Notes under the pieces: generated by a model
The model's database searches: none
Told to the model about the DNA's origin: nothing
The model's input: only the letters and a program-made list of their open reading frames with translations
Part shown: positions 5,730-8,018 of the stretch, in pieces
Layout of the letters: each line of letters starts with the position of its first letter
Position numbering within the stretch: position 1 is the first letter of the stretch
Assembly (NCBI GenBank): GCA_037444005.1
Contig: JBBING010000099.1
Span: forward strand, 1-8,018
DNA length: 8,018 nucleotides
Reading direction: 5' to 3'
Source: DATLZC01 sp037444005
Lineage (GTDB): Bacteria > Chloroflexota > Dehalococcoidia > DSTF01 > JACRBR01
Program-made: the position numbers and the translations under genes

Positions 5730-6191
5730 TTAGGGGCCCTCGCGCTGACGCCAGGCCCGAATGTGCTCCGCGTGCTCCCGCAGATGGTCTGCCGTCGACT
5801 CCTTGATGAGCCGCCACGCCGTCTTCCCTTCGACCACCCGCTCATCGGGGAGCCGCTGACACGCGGACACGAAGAAGTTCCGCGACTCCTGCAACTGAGC
5901 CATGATCTGCGGGGCGGTGTCGTTCTTGTGCCGCTCCGCGAAAGTCGCGTTCCAGTCGTCGACGGCGTTGTAGTCGACGCCCTCGGGCACAGGGCGCTCG
6001 CCCCGGCCCATCCGGTCGAGCACGCCCCCGAGCTCCTGGAACCACCCGATGACGTGCGCCGCCAGATCGCGGGCGCCCCAGCCGTCCAGAAACGGCCGCG
6101 CCATCTCCTCGGTGCCGAGCCCGGCCAGCGCGCCCACGAACTCCTCGTAGGCGGCGTCTAGATCCTTCAGCAGGTCTTCCTTCAACGTCAT
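5730..6191 (-). CDS. DinB/ClbS-like four-helix bundle protein
   Basis: This 153-residue protein is mostly helical and fits the DinB-like superfamily, closest in feel to the ClbS/DfsB (DUF1706) branch. The tell-tale parts are a short N-terminal helix, GWGARDLAAHVIGWFQE (37-52) with H46, and a final helix DHLREHAEHIRAW (135-147) with H136, H140 and H143. A histidine from the second helix and one or two from the last are typical metal ligands in this superfamily. Some members conjugate thiols or protect against DNA-damaging toxins, but most have no known function, and none is assigned here. The start is supported by GAGGAGG at 6199-6205, 7 nt upstream. It lies 75 nt behind the mutase gene on the same strand and may share its transcript. 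The palindromic repeat region begins 12 nt past its stop. Confidence 0.75.
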   Translation of the reverse strand: MTLKEDLLKDLDAAYEEFVGALAGLGTEEMARPFLDGWGARDLAAHVIGWFQELGGVLDRMGRGERPVPEGVDYNAVDDWNATFAERHKNDTAPQIMAQLQESRNFFVSACQRLPDERVVEGKTAWRLIKESTADHLREHAEHIRAWRQREGP

Positions 6192-6266
6192 GCGGGCGCC
6201 TCCTCGGACGACACGCGCTCGGCGCGCGCGTCTGGCTTCAACCGGAACACCTCGAACCGGCGGCGG

Positions 6267-7922
<1,656 letters not shown>

Positions 7923-7932
7923 TGCGCCGTCA

Positions 7933-7962
7933 AGTGTAGGGCAGCGCCCCCGAGAGGGGCAA
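7933..7962 (-). promoter_or_regulatory. Putative promoter for the mutase gene with a dyad in its spacer
   Basis: On the minus strand, TTGCCC (7962-7957) and TACACT (7938-7933) are separated by 18 bp, the same spacing as the ilvE promoter. Transcription would begin near 7926, only about 4 nt before the ATG at 7922, and no Shine-Dalgarno is visible there. A perfect 5-bp dyad, GCCCC (7946-7950) and GGGGC (7956-7960), overlaps the -35 and spacer and could be a regulator site. The hexamer matches are partial. Confidence 0.45.
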
Positions 7963-8018
7963 ACGGCGATCTGCCTCATTGAAAGGGTTACCGAACGGGG
8001 AGCGTTGCCTCAGAATCA

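Noticed and set aside
7923..7979. Upstream ATG that would extend the mutase by 19 residues
   Set aside because: The extension does not resemble mutase N-termini, and a promoter-like element lies inside it.

Overview
The window is bacterial, clearly GC-rich (roughly two thirds by eye) and densely coding. It holds nine genes I can support and no sign of phage, plasmid, insertion sequence, CRISPR array or RNA gene. The protein set suggests a Chloroflexota-like or similar high-GC lineage: a methylmalonyl-CoA mutase large subunit without its own B12 domain, a desulforedoxin-type mini-protein with a Cys-His second pair, and a geranylgeranyl-reductase-type flavoprotein. No marker gene is present, so this placement is tentative.

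Layout. Positions 69-148 hold a good sigma70-type promoter followed at once by a perfect hairpin with a T run, all just upstream of a branched-chain aminotransferase (ilvE, 171-1145, +). Behind it on the same strand are a five-helix membrane protein with a central PH-like domain (1162-2052) and a geranylgeranyl reductase-family FAD oxidoreductase (2092-3267). A GNAT acetyltransferase (3290-3805, -) converges on these. Divergent from it is a very tight three-gene plus-strand operon (3 and 4 nt gaps): a 39-aa desulforedoxin-like metal protein (3922-4041), a histidine-phosphatase-superfamily protein (4045-4782) and a sirtuin (4787-5572). A 157-bp gap with a diverged 28-nt direct repeat and several strong palindromes separates the sirtuin from two minus-strand genes: a DinB/ClbS-like protein (5730-6191) and the methylmalonyl-CoA mutase large subunit (6267-7922).

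How the genes may work together. IlvE handles the branched-chain amino acids, and Val/Ile breakdown yields propionyl-CoA, which reaches succinyl-CoA through methylmalonyl-CoA mutase. The sirtuin and the GNAT protein could in principle tune such acyl-CoA enzymes by reversible lysine acylation. This link rests on neighbourhood and family knowledge only.

Most of the window is ordinary metabolic chromosome. The points worth a second look are the promoter plus terminator ahead of ilvE, the apparently leaderless starts of the mutase and reductase genes, the Cys-His desulforedoxin fused by tight spacing to a phosphatase-sirtuin operon, and the palindrome-rich repeat at 5580-5718.
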